Shown here piece after piece: positions 7,935-16,849 of a stretch of 46,507 bases of DNA. Within the stretch, counting starts at the first letter, position 1, and every line of letters starts with the position of its first letter. Under the pieces are notes generated by a model, which saw only the letters and a list, made by a program, of their open reading frames with translations, did not search any database and was not told where the DNA came from. The DNA is from Desulfuromonas sp. (GTDB lineage: Bacteria > Desulfobacterota > Desulfuromonadia > Desulfuromonadales > BM103). Location: contig VEPG01000042.1 in NCBI GenBank assembly GCA_012026975.1, positions 1 to 46,507 of the forward strand, in the 5' to 3' direction. The position numbers and the translations under genes were made by a program.

Positions 7935-9323
7935 TCAGCCCAGCAGCTGTTCCATGATGGCCAGGGCCGCGCGCCGGCCGTCGGCGGCGGCGGTCACCAC
8001 CAGATCGGCGCCGCGCTGGCAGTCGCCGCCGGCGTAGACCTTCGGGTGCGAGGTCAGGCCGGTGGCCGGGTCGATCGCCACCTCTCCCCAACGGCCCAGC
8101 CTGATGCCGGCATCGGCCAGCCACGGCAGGCCGGCGATATCGAAACCGAGGGCCATGATCACCACGTCGGCGGCAACGCAATGCTCGCTGCCGGGGAGTT
8201 CCTCGACCCGCTGCCGGCCGCCGGCGTCGGAGTCGCCCAACTGGGTACGGATAGCATCGACGCCGACCAGGGCGCCGCCCTGGTCGATGACGAGCCGCTG
8301 CGGCGCGGCCTGGAAAAGGAAGGTCACCCCCTCTTCGACGGCGTTGTGGTACTCCTTGCGGCTCCCCGGCATGTTGATCTCGTCGCGCCGGTAGAGGCAG
8401 GTGACCTCCTGGGCCCCCTCGCGGATGGCCGTGCGCACGCAGTCCATGGCGGTGTCGCCGCCGCCGATGACCACCACCCGCTTGCCGAGGACGCCGAAAC
8501 GCTCCATCCAGGCCCGGTCGCTCAGGCGGCGCTGGATGTTGGTGAGAAACTCCATGGCCAGGAAACAGTGTTCATGGTCTTCGTTGGGGATGCCGGCGCG
8601 CTTGCCGTTGGTGGCGCCGACGCCGAGGAAAACGGCATCGAAGTTGTCAACCAGTTTGGCAAACGGCACGTCCGGGCCGATTTCGGTATCGAGGTGCAGC
8701 TTCAGCCCGGCCTTCCGCAAAATTTCGAAGCGGTGGGTGACGGTGGACTTGTCGAGCTTGAAGCCGGGGATGCCGTAGGCGAGCAGCCCGCCGGGCAGGT
8801 CGGCGCGCTCGAACATCTCCACGCCGATCCCGGCGCGCAGCAGGAAGTGGGCGCAACTCATCCCGGCCGGGCCGGAGCCGACCACGGCGACTTTTTTACC
8901 GGTGGTGACGCCGGGAAAGGGGAGGGTATAGCCGGCGGCAAAGGCCAGATCGGTGATCGACGCCTCGATCGGGCCGATGCTGATCGCGCCGTAGCCGTCA
9001 TCCAGGGTGCAGGCCCCCTCGCACAGCCGGTTGTGCGGGCAGATCCGTCCCAGGATTTCGGGGAACGGCGAGCTTTCGTTGCTGAGCAGGAAGGCCTTCT
9101 CCAGATCCTTCTCGGCGATTGCCTCCAGCCACTGCGGGATGTAGTTGTTAAGCGGGCAGCCGATGGTGGTGCAGAACGGGTCGCCGCACTGCACGCAGCG
9201 CTCGGCTTGGCGCGCCACCGTGCGGTCGTTGAAGAACTGGTAGATCTCTTCGAAATTGTGGACGCGCCGGCTGACATCCTCCTTGGCCGGCTCCTCCCGA
9301 TTGGTTTCGACAAAACTTTGCAT
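7935..9323 (-). CDS. gltD: Glutamate synthase small subunit (NADPH-dependent)
   Basis: 462 residues, the normal GltD length. The N-terminal Fe-S domain shows CVQCGDPFCTTIGCPLNN and CPHNRLCEGACT, the FAD site is VVGSGPAGMSCAHFL (about 147-161) and the NADPH site is VVIGGGDTAMDCVRTA (about 287-302). The C-terminal FAD-contacting stretch is VYAGGDCQRGADLVVTA. GltD feeds electrons from NADPH through FAD and Fe-S centres to GltB, for conversion of glutamine plus 2-oxoglutarate into two glutamates. ATG 9323 is fixed by the GltD N-terminus (MQSFVETN) and by the TGATG overlap of one base with the gltB stop. The same frame is open for another 275 codons upstream, but that part is out-of-frame gltB. 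Confidence 0.97.
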   Translation of the reverse strand: MQSFVETNREEPAKEDVSRRVHNFEEIYQFFNDRTVARQAERCVQCGDPFCTTIGCPLNNYIPQWLEAIAEKDLEKAFLLSNESSPFPEILGRICPHNRLCEGACTLDDGYGAISIGPIEASITDLAFAAGYTLPFPGVTTGKKVAVVGSGPAGMSCAHFLLRAGIGVEMFERADLPGGLLAYGIPGFKLDKSTVTHRFEILRKAGLKLHLDTEIGPDVPFAKLVDNFDAVFLGVGATNGKRAGIPNEDHEHCFLAMEFLTNIQRRLSDRAWMERFGVLGKRVVVIGGGDTAMDCVRTAIREGAQEVTCLYRRDEINMPGSRKEYHNAVEEGVTFLFQAAPQRLVIDQGGALVGVDAIRTQLGDSDAGGRQRVEELPGSEHCVAADVVIMALGFDIAGLPWLADAGIRLGRWGEVAIDPATGLTSHPKVYAGGDCQRGADLVVTAAADGRRAALAIMEQLLG

Positions 9324-12300
9324 CAGTTGCCTTCCTTCGGGTTCAGCGGCGCGCGCATGTCCTTGGGGGTGACCATCCAGAAGTAGGCCAGTTCCTCGCG
9401 ATAGTTGTCGAGGAGAAAGCGGGCCTTCGGGCTGCGCGTGCGGTTGTGGTAGCTGATCAGGATCTTCTTGAGGTAGAGCTTCCCCTCGTTGTCGTCGTCG
9501 ACGTCGATGCGCCGCGCCGCGACCAGTTCGGTGTTGAGGTTGTCGATGAAGCGCTTGTTGCGGTCGTAGATGAAGGCGGCGCCGCCGGTCATGCCGGCCC
9601 CGAAATTGATCCCGGTTTCGCCGAGGATCACCACCGTACCGCCGGTCATGTATTCGCAGGCATGGTCGCCGGTCCCCTCGACCACCGCCAGCGCCCCGGA
9701 GTTGCGCACGGCGAAGCGCTCGCCGGCCAGCCCCGCGGCGAACAGCTTGCCGCCGGTGGCGCCGTACAGGCAGGTGTTGCCGATGGCCGCCGCCCCTTCC
9801 TGGTAAATGCGGGGGGTCACGATGATGCGCCCGGCGCTCATCCCCTTGCCGACGTAGTCGTTGGCCACGCCATGCAGAAGGATGCTGACGCCGTGGGCCA
9901 GGAACGCCCCGAGCGACTGGCCGGCGACGCCGGTCAGCTTCAGGGTGATCGCCTCCTTGGGCAGTCCGGCATCGCCGTAGTAACGGGCGATCTCGCCGCT
10001 GACCAGGGCGCCGACCGAGCGGTTGACGTTGCTGATTTCGCGCTCGACGACAATCTCCTCCTGAGGGTTGCGGATCACCGGCGTGACCTCGTCGAGGATC
10101 GCCTTTTCGAAGCTGTTTTTGTCGAACGGCTCGTTGCGCCGGCTGCACCGGTTCGGGCCATCGACATGGTGCAGGACCGCCGAGAAATCGAAGGGAACGG
10201 CGCCCTCCGTATCGATGGCCCGGAGCAGGTCGGTACGGCCGATGACATCACTGAGACTGCGACAGCCGAGTTGGGCGAGGATCTCGCGCACATCCTCGGC
10301 GACGTTGCGCAGATAGGCGACGACCTTCTCCACGGTGCCGACGAAGTGGGCGCGCAGCGCCGGGTCCTGGGTGGCGACGCCGACCGTACAGCGGTTGAGG
10401 TGACAGACCCGCAGCATCTTGCAGCCGAGGATGACCAGCAGCGCGGTGCCGAAGCCGTAGTGCTCGGCGCCGAGCATCGCCGCCTTGACCACGTCCGCGC
10501 CGACCTTCAGCCCGCCGTCGGCCTGCAGTTCGACCAGATCGCGCAGATTGTTCCCCTTCAGGCTCTGATTGACTTCGGCCAGCCCCAGTTCCCACGGGTT
10601 GCCGGAAAACTTGATCGAACTCTGCGGTGCGGCGCCGGTTCCCCCTTCGCAGCCGGAGATGACGATGCGGTCGGCATAGCACTTGGCCACCCCGGCGGCG
10701 ATGGTGCCGACCCCGGCGGTGGAGACCAGCTTGACCGAGATCCTCGCCGCGGGATTGACCTGCTTGAGATCGAAGATCAGCTGGGCCAGATCCTCGATGG
10801 AGTAGATGTCGTGGTGCGGCGGCGGCGAGATCAGCGTCACCCCGGGGACGGTGAAGCGCAGGGTGGCGATCAGCGGCGTCACCTTCTCGCCGGGGAGCTG
10901 GCCGCCTTCTCCCGGTTTGGCCCCCTGGGCGATCTTGATCTGGATCTCCTCGGCACTGCGCAGGTAGGCGGGGGTGACGCCGAAGCGCCCGGAAGCGATC
11001 TGCTTGATCTTGCTGTTGCGGATCGTCTTGAGCCGTTCCGGGGCTTCCCCCCCCTCGCCGCTGTTGGAACAGCCGCCGAGGATGTGCATCGCCTCGGCCA
11101 GCGCCTCGTGGGCTTCCGGCGAGATTGAGCCGAGGGACATGGCCGCTGAATCGAAGCGCCGGGTGATCGCCGCCACCGGCTCGACCTCGTCGATGGGGAT
11201 CGGCGGATGCGGGCTGTTCCAGGTGAAAAAGTCGCGGACGAAGCGCTGGCCGCGTCCGGTAATCAGGGCGCGGAACTTGAGGTAGTCGTCGCGCTGCAGC
11301 GTCGCCGCGAAACGATGCAGGGTGGTGATCACCGTCGAGTTGAAGTCGTGGTACTCCCCGTCGGGGTTGTCGCGGTTGACGCTGCCGACCGCCAGCGGAT
11401 AGATCGGCAGCATGTGGCTTTTACGGAAAATCCGGGTGTGGACCTTGTCGATCCGGTCTTCGAGAGCGGCAAAGCTCAAGCCCGGGATCAGGACCGGCGA
11501 GGCCGGGAAGCAGCGGTCGGTGACCTCCGGGGCCAGGCCGACGATGTCGAACAGGGCGGCATTGCGATAGCTGGAAACGGTGCTGATCCCCATCTTCGAC
11601 ATGACCTTGAGGATCCCCTTGGTCAGGGCCTCGTAGAGGTTCTTCAGGGCCAGGCGGGTTTCGCGCGGCGAGAGCTTTTCCCGCTCGCACAGTTGCAGGC
11701 CGGTGGCGTAAAGCAGCCAGGGGTAGATGGCCAGTGCCCCGTAGCCGAGCAGCACGCTGGCCTGGTGGGGATCGACGACTTCGCCGCTGACCGCCACCAG
11801 CGAGACCAGGTGGCGCAGGCGCTCCTCCAGCAGTTTCCGGTTGAGAAAGCCGATGGCCATGGCCATCGGGATCAGGCGGGTCTGCCGGTCAAGCACGCGG
11901 TCGTCGAGGATGACCACGCGTACGCCCTCGAAGCGCACCGCCTTGACCACCCGCTCACCCAATGCCGCGAGCGCCCCGTGCAGGTCCCGCTCGAAGCCGG
12001 TGGTGAAGGTCCGGTGCCGATAGCACGCCTCGAAGCGCGGCTTGTCCGGGTCGCCGAAGGAGAGCAGGGCGTCGAAGATATCGAAGGAGAGGATCGGCGA
12101 GATGTTCTTCAGGCGTCGGGCGCGCTCAGGGGTTTCCAACAGCGGGTTGCCGATCTCGCCGAGGCCGATGGTGGTGGACATCACCACTTTCTCGCGGTAG
12201 GGGTCGATCGGCGGATTGGTCACCTGGGCGAATTTTTGCCGGAAGAAGTCGGTGAAGTTGCGCTGCACCGTGGAGAAGGCCGCGGGCGGCGTATCGTCGC

Positions 12301-13744
12301 CCATGGAGCTGGTCGGCTCCTTCCCCTCGCGCAGCATCGGCTTGATGACATACTCCACGCTTTCGTGGGTGACGTTGTGATAGCGTTGCAGGACCGGCAG
12401 GTCGGGGCAGCGGTAGTCGGAAAGATCGTCGAACTGGTGCTCGATGAACTCCATCAGGTACCAGGTGCGCCCGGTCAGCCATTCGTTGTACGGCTGTGAT
12501 TCCATCAGATAGCGGTCGATATCGGTGGACGAGAAGACCTTGCCGGTCTGTAGATCGGCGGCGATCATCTCGCCGCTCTGCAGGCGGCCACGTTCGCGCA
12601 CCAGCTCGGGGGGGACGCCAAGCACGCCATACTCGCTGGTCAGCAGCAGGCGGTCGTCGGTGGTGACCACGTACTTGGCCGGGCGCAGGCCGTTGCGGTC
12701 GAGGATGCAGCCGACATAGCGGCCGTTGGTCAGGGTGATGGCGGCCGGCCCGTCCCACGGTTCCCAGGAGGCCGAGGTGTACTCGTAGAAGGAGCGCAGC
12801 TTGGCCGGCATGTGCGCCACGTTGTGGCGTGCCGGCGGGATCAGCATGCGCACCGCCTTGAAGAAGTCGACACCGTTGACCAGCAGGAACTCGAACATGT
12901 TGTCGAGGCTGGCGCTGTCGCTCCCGACCGGCTGGACGATCGGCAGGATGCGCTCCAGTTCGGCGGGGGTGAAGACCGTGCTGGCCATGGACGCCGCCTT
13001 TGACAAGGCGTTGAAGCGATTGGCGCGGATCGAGTTGATCTCGCCGTTGTGGGCGAGGTTGCGGAACGGCTGGGCCAGTCGCCACTGCGGCAGGGTGTTG
13101 GTTGAGAAGCGCTGGTGAAAGAGGACCAGCGAGGTGGCGAACTCCTCACGCTGCAGATCGGGGTAGAGCTGACGCAGGTTCTTCGGCATGACCAGCCCCT
13201 TGTAGGGGAGCAGGGTGCGCGAGAAGGCCGTTATGTAGAAGCTGGGTTCCTCCTGCAGGGCGTGTTCGATCTCCTTGCGGGTCAGGTACAGGAGGGCGTC
13301 GAAACGGCGGGTGGCGGTGAGTTCCTTCGGCACCACGAACGCCTGGACGATTTGCGGCAGGCGGGCCAGGGCGTAGTCGCCGAGCACCTCGGTATCGAGC
13401 GGCACCTCGCGAAAGAGCACCACCTGCAGATCGTTGTGGGCGCAGGTCTCGGCGAACTGCTCCTGCTGCGGCCGAGGATCGGTCAGAAAGAGCGTCGCCA
13501 CGGCGAAGCTCTCCGGCAGGGAAACACCCTGTTCGGCGGCGACCAGGCGCATGAACGAGGTCGGCATGGCGCAGAGCAGGCCGCAGCCGTCGCCGGTCTT
13601 GCCATCGGCGGCAATGGCCCCGCGATGCATCATGCGGGTCAGGGCGCGGATGGCATCCTGCAGCAGCTGGTGGCTCGGCTGGCGGCGGAGATGGGCGAGC
13701 AGCCCCATGCCGCAGGCGTCGTGAAACTGGTCGGCAAAGTTCAT
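9323..13744 (-). CDS. gltB: Glutamate synthase large subunit
   Basis: 1473 residues, typical for GltB. It begins with a class II glutamine amidotransferase domain whose catalytic Cys is residue 11 in FHDACGMGL, exposed after removal of a short propeptide. The central domain and FMN-binding synthase barrel follow (ILGGCSNSGEGGE; PPPHHDIYSIEDLAQLI; GCEGGTGAAP), then the 3Fe-4S cysteines in CKMLRVCHLNRC. The C-terminal GXGXG beta-helix domain shows MTGGTVVILGETGINFGAGM. The enzyme assimilates ammonia together with glutamine synthetase. ATG 13744 has AAGGA nine bases upstream; a TTG two codons earlier would sit too close to that site. gltD follows with a one-base overlap. Confidence 0.98.
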   Translation of the reverse strand: MNFADQFHDACGMGLLAHLRRQPSHQLLQDAIRALTRMMHRGAIAADGKTGDGCGLLCAMPTSFMRLVAAEQGVSLPESFAVATLFLTDPRPQQEQFAETCAHNDLQVVLFREVPLDTEVLGDYALARLPQIVQAFVVPKELTATRRFDALLYLTRKEIEHALQEEPSFYITAFSRTLLPYKGLVMPKNLRQLYPDLQREEFATSLVLFHQRFSTNTLPQWRLAQPFRNLAHNGEINSIRANRFNALSKAASMASTVFTPAELERILPIVQPVGSDSASLDNMFEFLLVNGVDFFKAVRMLIPPARHNVAHMPAKLRSFYEYTSASWEPWDGPAAITLTNGRYVGCILDRNGLRPAKYVVTTDDRLLLTSEYGVLGVPPELVRERGRLQSGEMIAADLQTGKVFSSTDIDRYLMESQPYNEWLTGRTWYLMEFIEHQFDDLSDYRCPDLPVLQRYHNVTHESVEYVIKPMLREGKEPTSSMGDDTPPAAFSTVQRNFTDFFRQKFAQVTNPPIDPYREKVVMSTTIGLGEIGNPLLETPERARRLKNISPILSFDIFDALLSFGDPDKPRFEACYRHRTFTTGFERDLHGALAALGERVVKAVRFEGVRVVILDDRVLDRQTRLIPMAMAIGFLNRKLLEERLRHLVSLVAVSGEVVDPHQASVLLGYGALAIYPWLLYATGLQLCEREKLSPRETRLALKNLYEALTKGILKVMSKMGISTVSSYRNAALFDIVGLAPEVTDRCFPASPVLIPGLSFAALEDRIDKVHTRIFRKSHMLPIYPLAVGSVNRDNPDGEYHDFNSTVITTLHRFAATLQRDDYLKFRALITGRGQRFVRDFFTWNSPHPPIPIDEVEPVAAITRRFDSAAMSLGSISPEAHEALAEAMHILGGCSNSGEGGEAPERLKTIRNSKIKQIASGRFGVTPAYLRSAEEIQIKIAQGAKPGEGGQLPGEKVTPLIATLRFTVPGVTLISPPPHHDIYSIEDLAQLIFDLKQVNPAARISVKLVSTAGVGTIAAGVAKCYADRIVISGCEGGTGAAPQSSIKFSGNPWELGLAEVNQSLKGNNLRDLVELQADGGLKVGADVVKAAMLGAEHYGFGTALLVILGCKMLRVCHLNRCTVGVATQDPALRAHFVGTVEKVVAYLRNVAEDVREILAQLGCRSLSDVIGRTDLLRAIDTEGAVPFDFSAVLHHVDGPNRCSRRNEPFDKNSFEKAILDEVTPVIRNPQEEIVVEREISNVNRSVGALVSGEIARYYGDAGLPKEAITLKLTGVAGQSLGAFLAHGVSILLHGVANDYVGKGMSAGRIIVTPRIYQEGAAAIGNTCLYGATGGKLFAAGLAGERFAVRNSGALAVVEGTGDHACEYMTGGTVVILGETGINFGAGMTGGAAFIYDRNKRFIDNLNTELVAARRIDVDDDNEGKLYLKKILISYHNRTRSPKARFLLDNYREELAYFWMVTPKDMRAPLNPKEGN

Positions 13745-13781
13745 GCGCAACGGTCCTTGTCCAGGTCTCGGGTCAACCGGT

Positions 13782-13793
13782 CGGCAGCTGCCG
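13782..13793. promoter_or_regulatory. 12-bp perfect palindrome upstream of gltB
   Basis: CGGCAGCTGCCG lies 38 bases upstream of the gltB ATG, in the 101-bp gap between corA and gltB. It could be an operator half-pair or chance in GC-rich DNA. No convincing -35/-10 pair was found in the gap, so the gltB promoter is not placed. Confidence 0.2.
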
Positions 13794-13845
13794 GTTCCGG
13801 CAGGTTAGATGCGCCGGGCTGCGAATGCAAGTTCTGTCACGGCGA

Positions 13846-14901
13846 TTACAGCCAGCGTCGCCAGCGGAAGACGATGAGCATCCCGCCGGCGCAGGCGATC
13901 ATCGTCAGCCACAGCAGCGGGTAACCCCAGTGCCAGCGCAGTTCCGGCATGTAGTCGAAGTTCATGCCGTAGACGCCCACCATGAAGGTCAGCGGGATGA
14001 AGATGGTGGCCACCACCGTCAGCACCTTCATGATTTCATTGGTGCGCTGGCTGACGCTGGAGAGATAGAGGTCGAGCAGTCCGGCGACGGAATCGCGGTA
14101 AATCTCGGTGGTGTCGATGATCTGCACCAGGTGTTCATAGAGGTCGCGCAGGAACGGGAGGGTCCGCTCCTCGATCATCTCGCTCCCTTCGCGCTCCAGG
14201 CTGGACACTACCTCGCGCAGCGGCCAGACCGCCTTGCGCACCACCATCAGATCGCGCTTGAGAGCATGAATGCGTTGCAGGGTGGCCCGCTGCGGCCGGT
14301 CGGACAGCTCCTCCTCGATGTCGGTCAAAATCTCGCCGAGCCGCTCGAGAACCGGAAAGTAGCTGTCGACCACCGAGTCGATCAGCGAATAGGCGAGGTA
14401 ATCGGTGCCGCGCTGCCGGTGTCGGCCGCGCGGGGAGCGCAGGCGTTCGCGCACCCCGTCGAAGACGTCGCCGGGCTGCTCCTGAATCGAGAGCACGGCA
14501 TTGGTGGTCAGGGCGATGCTCACCTGCTCGCTGGCAAGCCGGTTGATCGTCTCGTCGACGCTGAGAATCTTGAGGATGACCAGCAGGCTGTCGCCGAAAT
14601 TCTCGACTTTGGGGCGGTGATCGGTGTTGAGCAGATCTTCTAGAGCCAGGGAGTTCAGGCCGAACCCCCGGCCGAGCTTTTCGACCAGGGGAACGTCGTG
14701 GATGCCGAGCAGGTCGACCCAGTGGAGACCCGGCTGGCGGCAGCGCTCCAGGCATTCGTCGGGCGAGAGGTCGCCCTGCTGCTCGAAAAGGTCCGGCGCA
14801 TAGCTGATCAGATCGAGCCGGGCTGTTTCCAGGCGGCGCTCACCGATGTGCAGCAAAGTGCCCGGCGAAAGGCCGACCCGTTGTCTGACTGCATCACTCA
14901 T
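13846..14901 (-). CDS. corA: CorA-family magnesium/cobalt transporter
   Basis: 351 residues. It has a large N-terminal cytoplasmic alpha/beta domain and a long helix, then two C-terminal membrane helices (VLTVVATIFIPLTFMVGVYG and the final LWLTMIACAGGMLIVF). Between them is the signature YGMNFDYMPEL containing the GMN pore motif. CorA pentamers conduct Mg2+, with Co2+ and Ni2+ permeating. ATG 14901 is chosen for its strong GGGGAGG ribosome site six bases upstream; the frame opens 29 codons earlier without one. It is read divergently from the first DUF47-pit pair and has its own sigma70-like promoter. Confidence 0.95.
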   Translation of the reverse strand: MSDAVRQRVGLSPGTLLHIGERRLETARLDLISYAPDLFEQQGDLSPDECLERCRQPGLHWVDLLGIHDVPLVEKLGRGFGLNSLALEDLLNTDHRPKVENFGDSLLVILKILSVDETINRLASEQVSIALTTNAVLSIQEQPGDVFDGVRERLRSPRGRHRQRGTDYLAYSLIDSVVDSYFPVLERLGEILTDIEEELSDRPQRATLQRIHALKRDLMVVRKAVWPLREVVSSLEREGSEMIEERTLPFLRDLYEHLVQIIDTTEIYRDSVAGLLDLYLSSVSQRTNEIMKVLTVVATIFIPLTFMVGVYGMNFDYMPELRWHWGYPLLWLTMIACAGGMLIVFRWRRWL

Positions 14902-14928
14902 CCGTACCTCCCCTTGATTAGCCGAATA

Positions 14929-14956
14929 ATTATAGCACCTTGGACGGCCCTGCCAA
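14929..14956 (-). promoter_or_regulatory. Sigma70-like promoter of corA
   Basis: On the minus strand TTGGCA (14956-14951) and a perfect TATAAT (14934-14929) are separated by 16 bp. The -10 box ends 27 bases before the corA ATG. The match to consensus is strong and the orientation fits the gene. Confidence 0.7.
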
Positions 14957-15058
14957 GAAGCAGCAAAAAACCTCAGGAAATGGTTCACAAGTTGTTGACG
15001 GCTATGCTATGTATGTTAATCCATATTTGACCACGAACCGACGGAACGCGGAGGCAGC

Positions 15059-15676
15059 ATGTTCGGATTAATCCCCAAGGATGAGAAGTTTTTCGTGATG
15101 TTCAAGGAAATGACGACCACTATCATCGAAGGGGCGCAACTGCTTAAGGATATGATGGATCGTTTTGAAGATCCGCAGCGCAGCCAGAAGATGATCAAGG
15201 ACGTCGAGCACAAGGCCGATCACCTGACCCACGATATCATCAAGAAGCTCAACAAGAGCTTTGTCACCCCCCTTGATCGCGAAGACATCTATGCACTTTC
15301 CGGGGCCCTCGACGACATCCTCGACCTGATCGACGCCTCGGCCCAGCGCATTGTCATGTACAACGTCGAAAAAACGACCCCCGAAGCCAGGGAACTGGCC
15401 TTTTTGATCCTCAAATCGTGCCAGACCCTCGACAAGGCCGTGGCCCTGCTTGGCGGCAAACTCGAGCCGATCGCCGAGTACTGCATGGAGGTCAACTCCC
15501 TGGAGAACGAAGCCGACCGGGTCTGCCGCGAGGCGATCAGCCGGCTGTTCGACGAGGAGAAGGATCCGATCCAGCTGATCAAGTGGAAGGAGATCTACGA
15601 GACGCTGGAGAAGGCCACCGACAAATGCGAGGACGCCGCCAACATTCTGGAAAGCGTGGTGGTGAAAAATGCCTGA
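15059..15676 (+). CDS. DUF47 (PhoU-like) phosphate transport regulator, copy 1
   Basis: 205 residues, mostly helical, of the DUF47 family related to PhoU. Family landmarks are EGAQLLKDMM near the N-terminus, DVEHKADHLTHDIIKKLN (about 43-60), TPLDREDIYALS, DLIDASAQRI and the C-terminal DKCEDAANILESVVVKNA. The acidic and His positions in EHKADHLTHD resemble metal-binding sites of PhoU. DUF47 proteins are nearly always encoded with a Pit transporter (OrfA-Pit of Sinorhizobium) and are thought to modulate it. It has a GGAGG site and overlaps the pit start by 8 bp. Residues from about 124 to the end are identical to those of copy 2. Confidence 0.92.
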   Translation: MFGLIPKDEKFFVMFKEMTTTIIEGAQLLKDMMDRFEDPQRSQKMIKDVEHKADHLTHDIIKKLNKSFVTPLDREDIYALSGALDDILDLIDASAQRIVMYNVEKTTPEARELAFLILKSCQTLDKAVALLGGKLEPIAEYCMEVNSLENEADRVCREAISRLFDEEKDPIQLIKWKEIYETLEKATDKCEDAANILESVVVKNA

Positions 15677-16670
15677 TGCGACGCTGCTGTTGCTGATCGC
15701 GGTGATCACGGCAGCATTGGTCTTCGACTACGTCAACGGCTTCCACGATACCGCCAACGCGATCGCCACCAGCGTCTCGACCCGGGCGCTGTCGGTCCGG
15801 ACGGCCATCACTATCGCGGCGGTGCTCAACTTTGCCGGCGCCATGGCCTCCACCGCCGTGGCCAAAACCATCGGCAAGGGGATCGTCGATCCGGGGGCGA
15901 TTACCCAGATGGTTGTATTGGCCGGAGTCCTCGGTGCCATCCTCTGGAACCTCATCACCTGGTATTTCGGGCTGCCGTCCTCATCCTCCCACGCCATCAT
16001 CGGCGGGATGATCGGGGCGGTCATCGCCCATGCCGGCTTCGGTCATCTGCAGATGGCCGGACTGCAGAAGATCATCCTCGCCCTGATCCTCTCGCCGATC
16101 TTCGGTACCTTCATGGGGTTCGCCTTCATGGTGATCTTCCTGTGGGCCTTCCGCAACAAGGCCCCGTACGGGGTCAGCAAGGGGTTCCGCCGCTGCCAGG
16201 TGGTTACGGCCGCCATGATGTCGTTCTCTCATGGGACCGCCGATGCCCAGAAGTCGATGGGGATCATCACCATGGCGCTGCTCAGCTACGGGACGATCCA
16301 GACCTTCGAGGTGCCGATGTGGGTCAAGCTCGCCTGTGCCCTGGCCATGGCGCTCGGCACCGCCGCCGGCGGGTGGCGGATCATCAAGACCGTCGGCCGC
16401 GATTTTGTCAAGCTGCAGCCGGTCAACGGCTTCTCCGTCGACGCCTCGGCCTCGTCGGTCATCCTGATCGCTTCGCTGTTCGGCATGCCGACCAGCACCA
16501 CCCACGTGGTGACTTCGTCGATTCTCGGTGTCGGCCTCTCCAAACGGATGTCGGCGGTCAACTGGAAGATTGCCGGGCGCATTCTGATCGCCTGGGTGCT
16601 GACCATCCCGGCCTCGGCAGTGGTGGCGTTTATCACCTACGCGACGCTGAGCCCGTTCCTCGGCCAGTAG
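15669..16670 (+). CDS. pit: PiT-family inorganic phosphate transporter, copy 1
   Basis: 333 residues with about ten membrane helices. The N-half PiT signature is FDYVNGFHDTANAIAT followed by VSTRALS; the inverted C-half repeat is FSHGTADAQKSMGIIT. Pit carriers move metal-phosphate complexes or Pi with a cation at low affinity and high capacity. The start overlaps the DUF47 gene by 8 bp (GTGAAAAATG), so the two are probably translated together. A 39-bp palindrome with a T-run follows 26 bp after the stop. No Pho box was found upstream of this pair, unlike copy 2. The protein is the same length as copy 2 and similar along its whole length. Confidence 0.94.
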   Translation: MPDATLLLLIAVITAALVFDYVNGFHDTANAIATSVSTRALSVRTAITIAAVLNFAGAMASTAVAKTIGKGIVDPGAITQMVVLAGVLGAILWNLITWYFGLPSSSSHAIIGGMIGAVIAHAGFGHLQMAGLQKIILALILSPIFGTFMGFAFMVIFLWAFRNKAPYGVSKGFRRCQVVTAAMMSFSHGTADAQKSMGIITMALLSYGTIQTFEVPMWVKLACALAMALGTAAGGWRIIKTVGRDFVKLQPVNGFSVDASASSVILIASLFGMPTSTTHVVTSSILGVGLSKRMSAVNWKIAGRILIAWVLTIPASAVVAFITYATLSPFLGQ

Positions 16671-16696
16671 CTTCATCCTTCGCCAATAATTTGCTG

Positions 16697-16741
16697 CGGC
16701 AAAGGGGACAGATTTCAAATCTGTCCCCTTTGCCGTTTTTT
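16697..16741 (+). terminator. Rho-independent terminator-like GGGGACAG palindrome 1
   Basis: Perfect 19-bp arms (16697-16715 and 16717-16735) flank a single C. The arm contains CGGCAAAGGGGACAGATTT, and six T residues follow the right arm. It lies directly downstream of pit copy 1 and would separate it from the second pair. The core AAGGGGACAGA recurs at 18484-18524. Confidence 0.8.
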
Positions 16742-16776
16742 GTCGCCGGCAGCGATGTTGCGGGTTTTTTACGGAC

Positions 16777-16810
16777 CTGTAACACGGCTGTAACAATGTC
16801 GTGCTAATCA
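16777..16810 (+). promoter_or_regulatory. Pho box and -10 region of DUF47-pit copy 2
   Basis: Two perfect direct heptamers CTGTAAC (16777-16783 and 16788-16794) are separated by four bases, an 11-bp period as in PhoB boxes. Exactly 10 bases after the second heptamer is TAATCA (16805-16810), a weak -10-like hexamer at the spacing used when PhoB replaces the -35 contact. The same arrangement stands upstream of pstS. The DUF47 ATG is 39 bp downstream. Confidence 0.8.
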
Positions 16811-16849
16811 TTCAGGCATGACAACAGACCAAAACCATGTGGAGGAAAA

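Noticed and set aside
7131-9386. 751-codon open frame on the plus strand
   Set aside because: Antisense to gltD and the response regulator, both with full motif support; low-complexity His/Ala/Gly/Asp composition typical of shadow frames in GC-rich DNA.
9324-10148. N-terminal extension of gltD by 275 codons
   Set aside because: The extension is Arg-rich out-of-frame gltB; GltD homology and a normal start begin at 9323.
9446-11128. 560-codon open frame on the plus strand
   Set aside because: Antisense to gltB; Asp/Gly/Ala-rich with no recognisable domain.
14984-15027. Promoter for DUF47-pit copy 1 from TTCACA or TTGACG
   Set aside because: No -10 hexamer with acceptable match at 16-18 bp spacing; not supported well enough to list.
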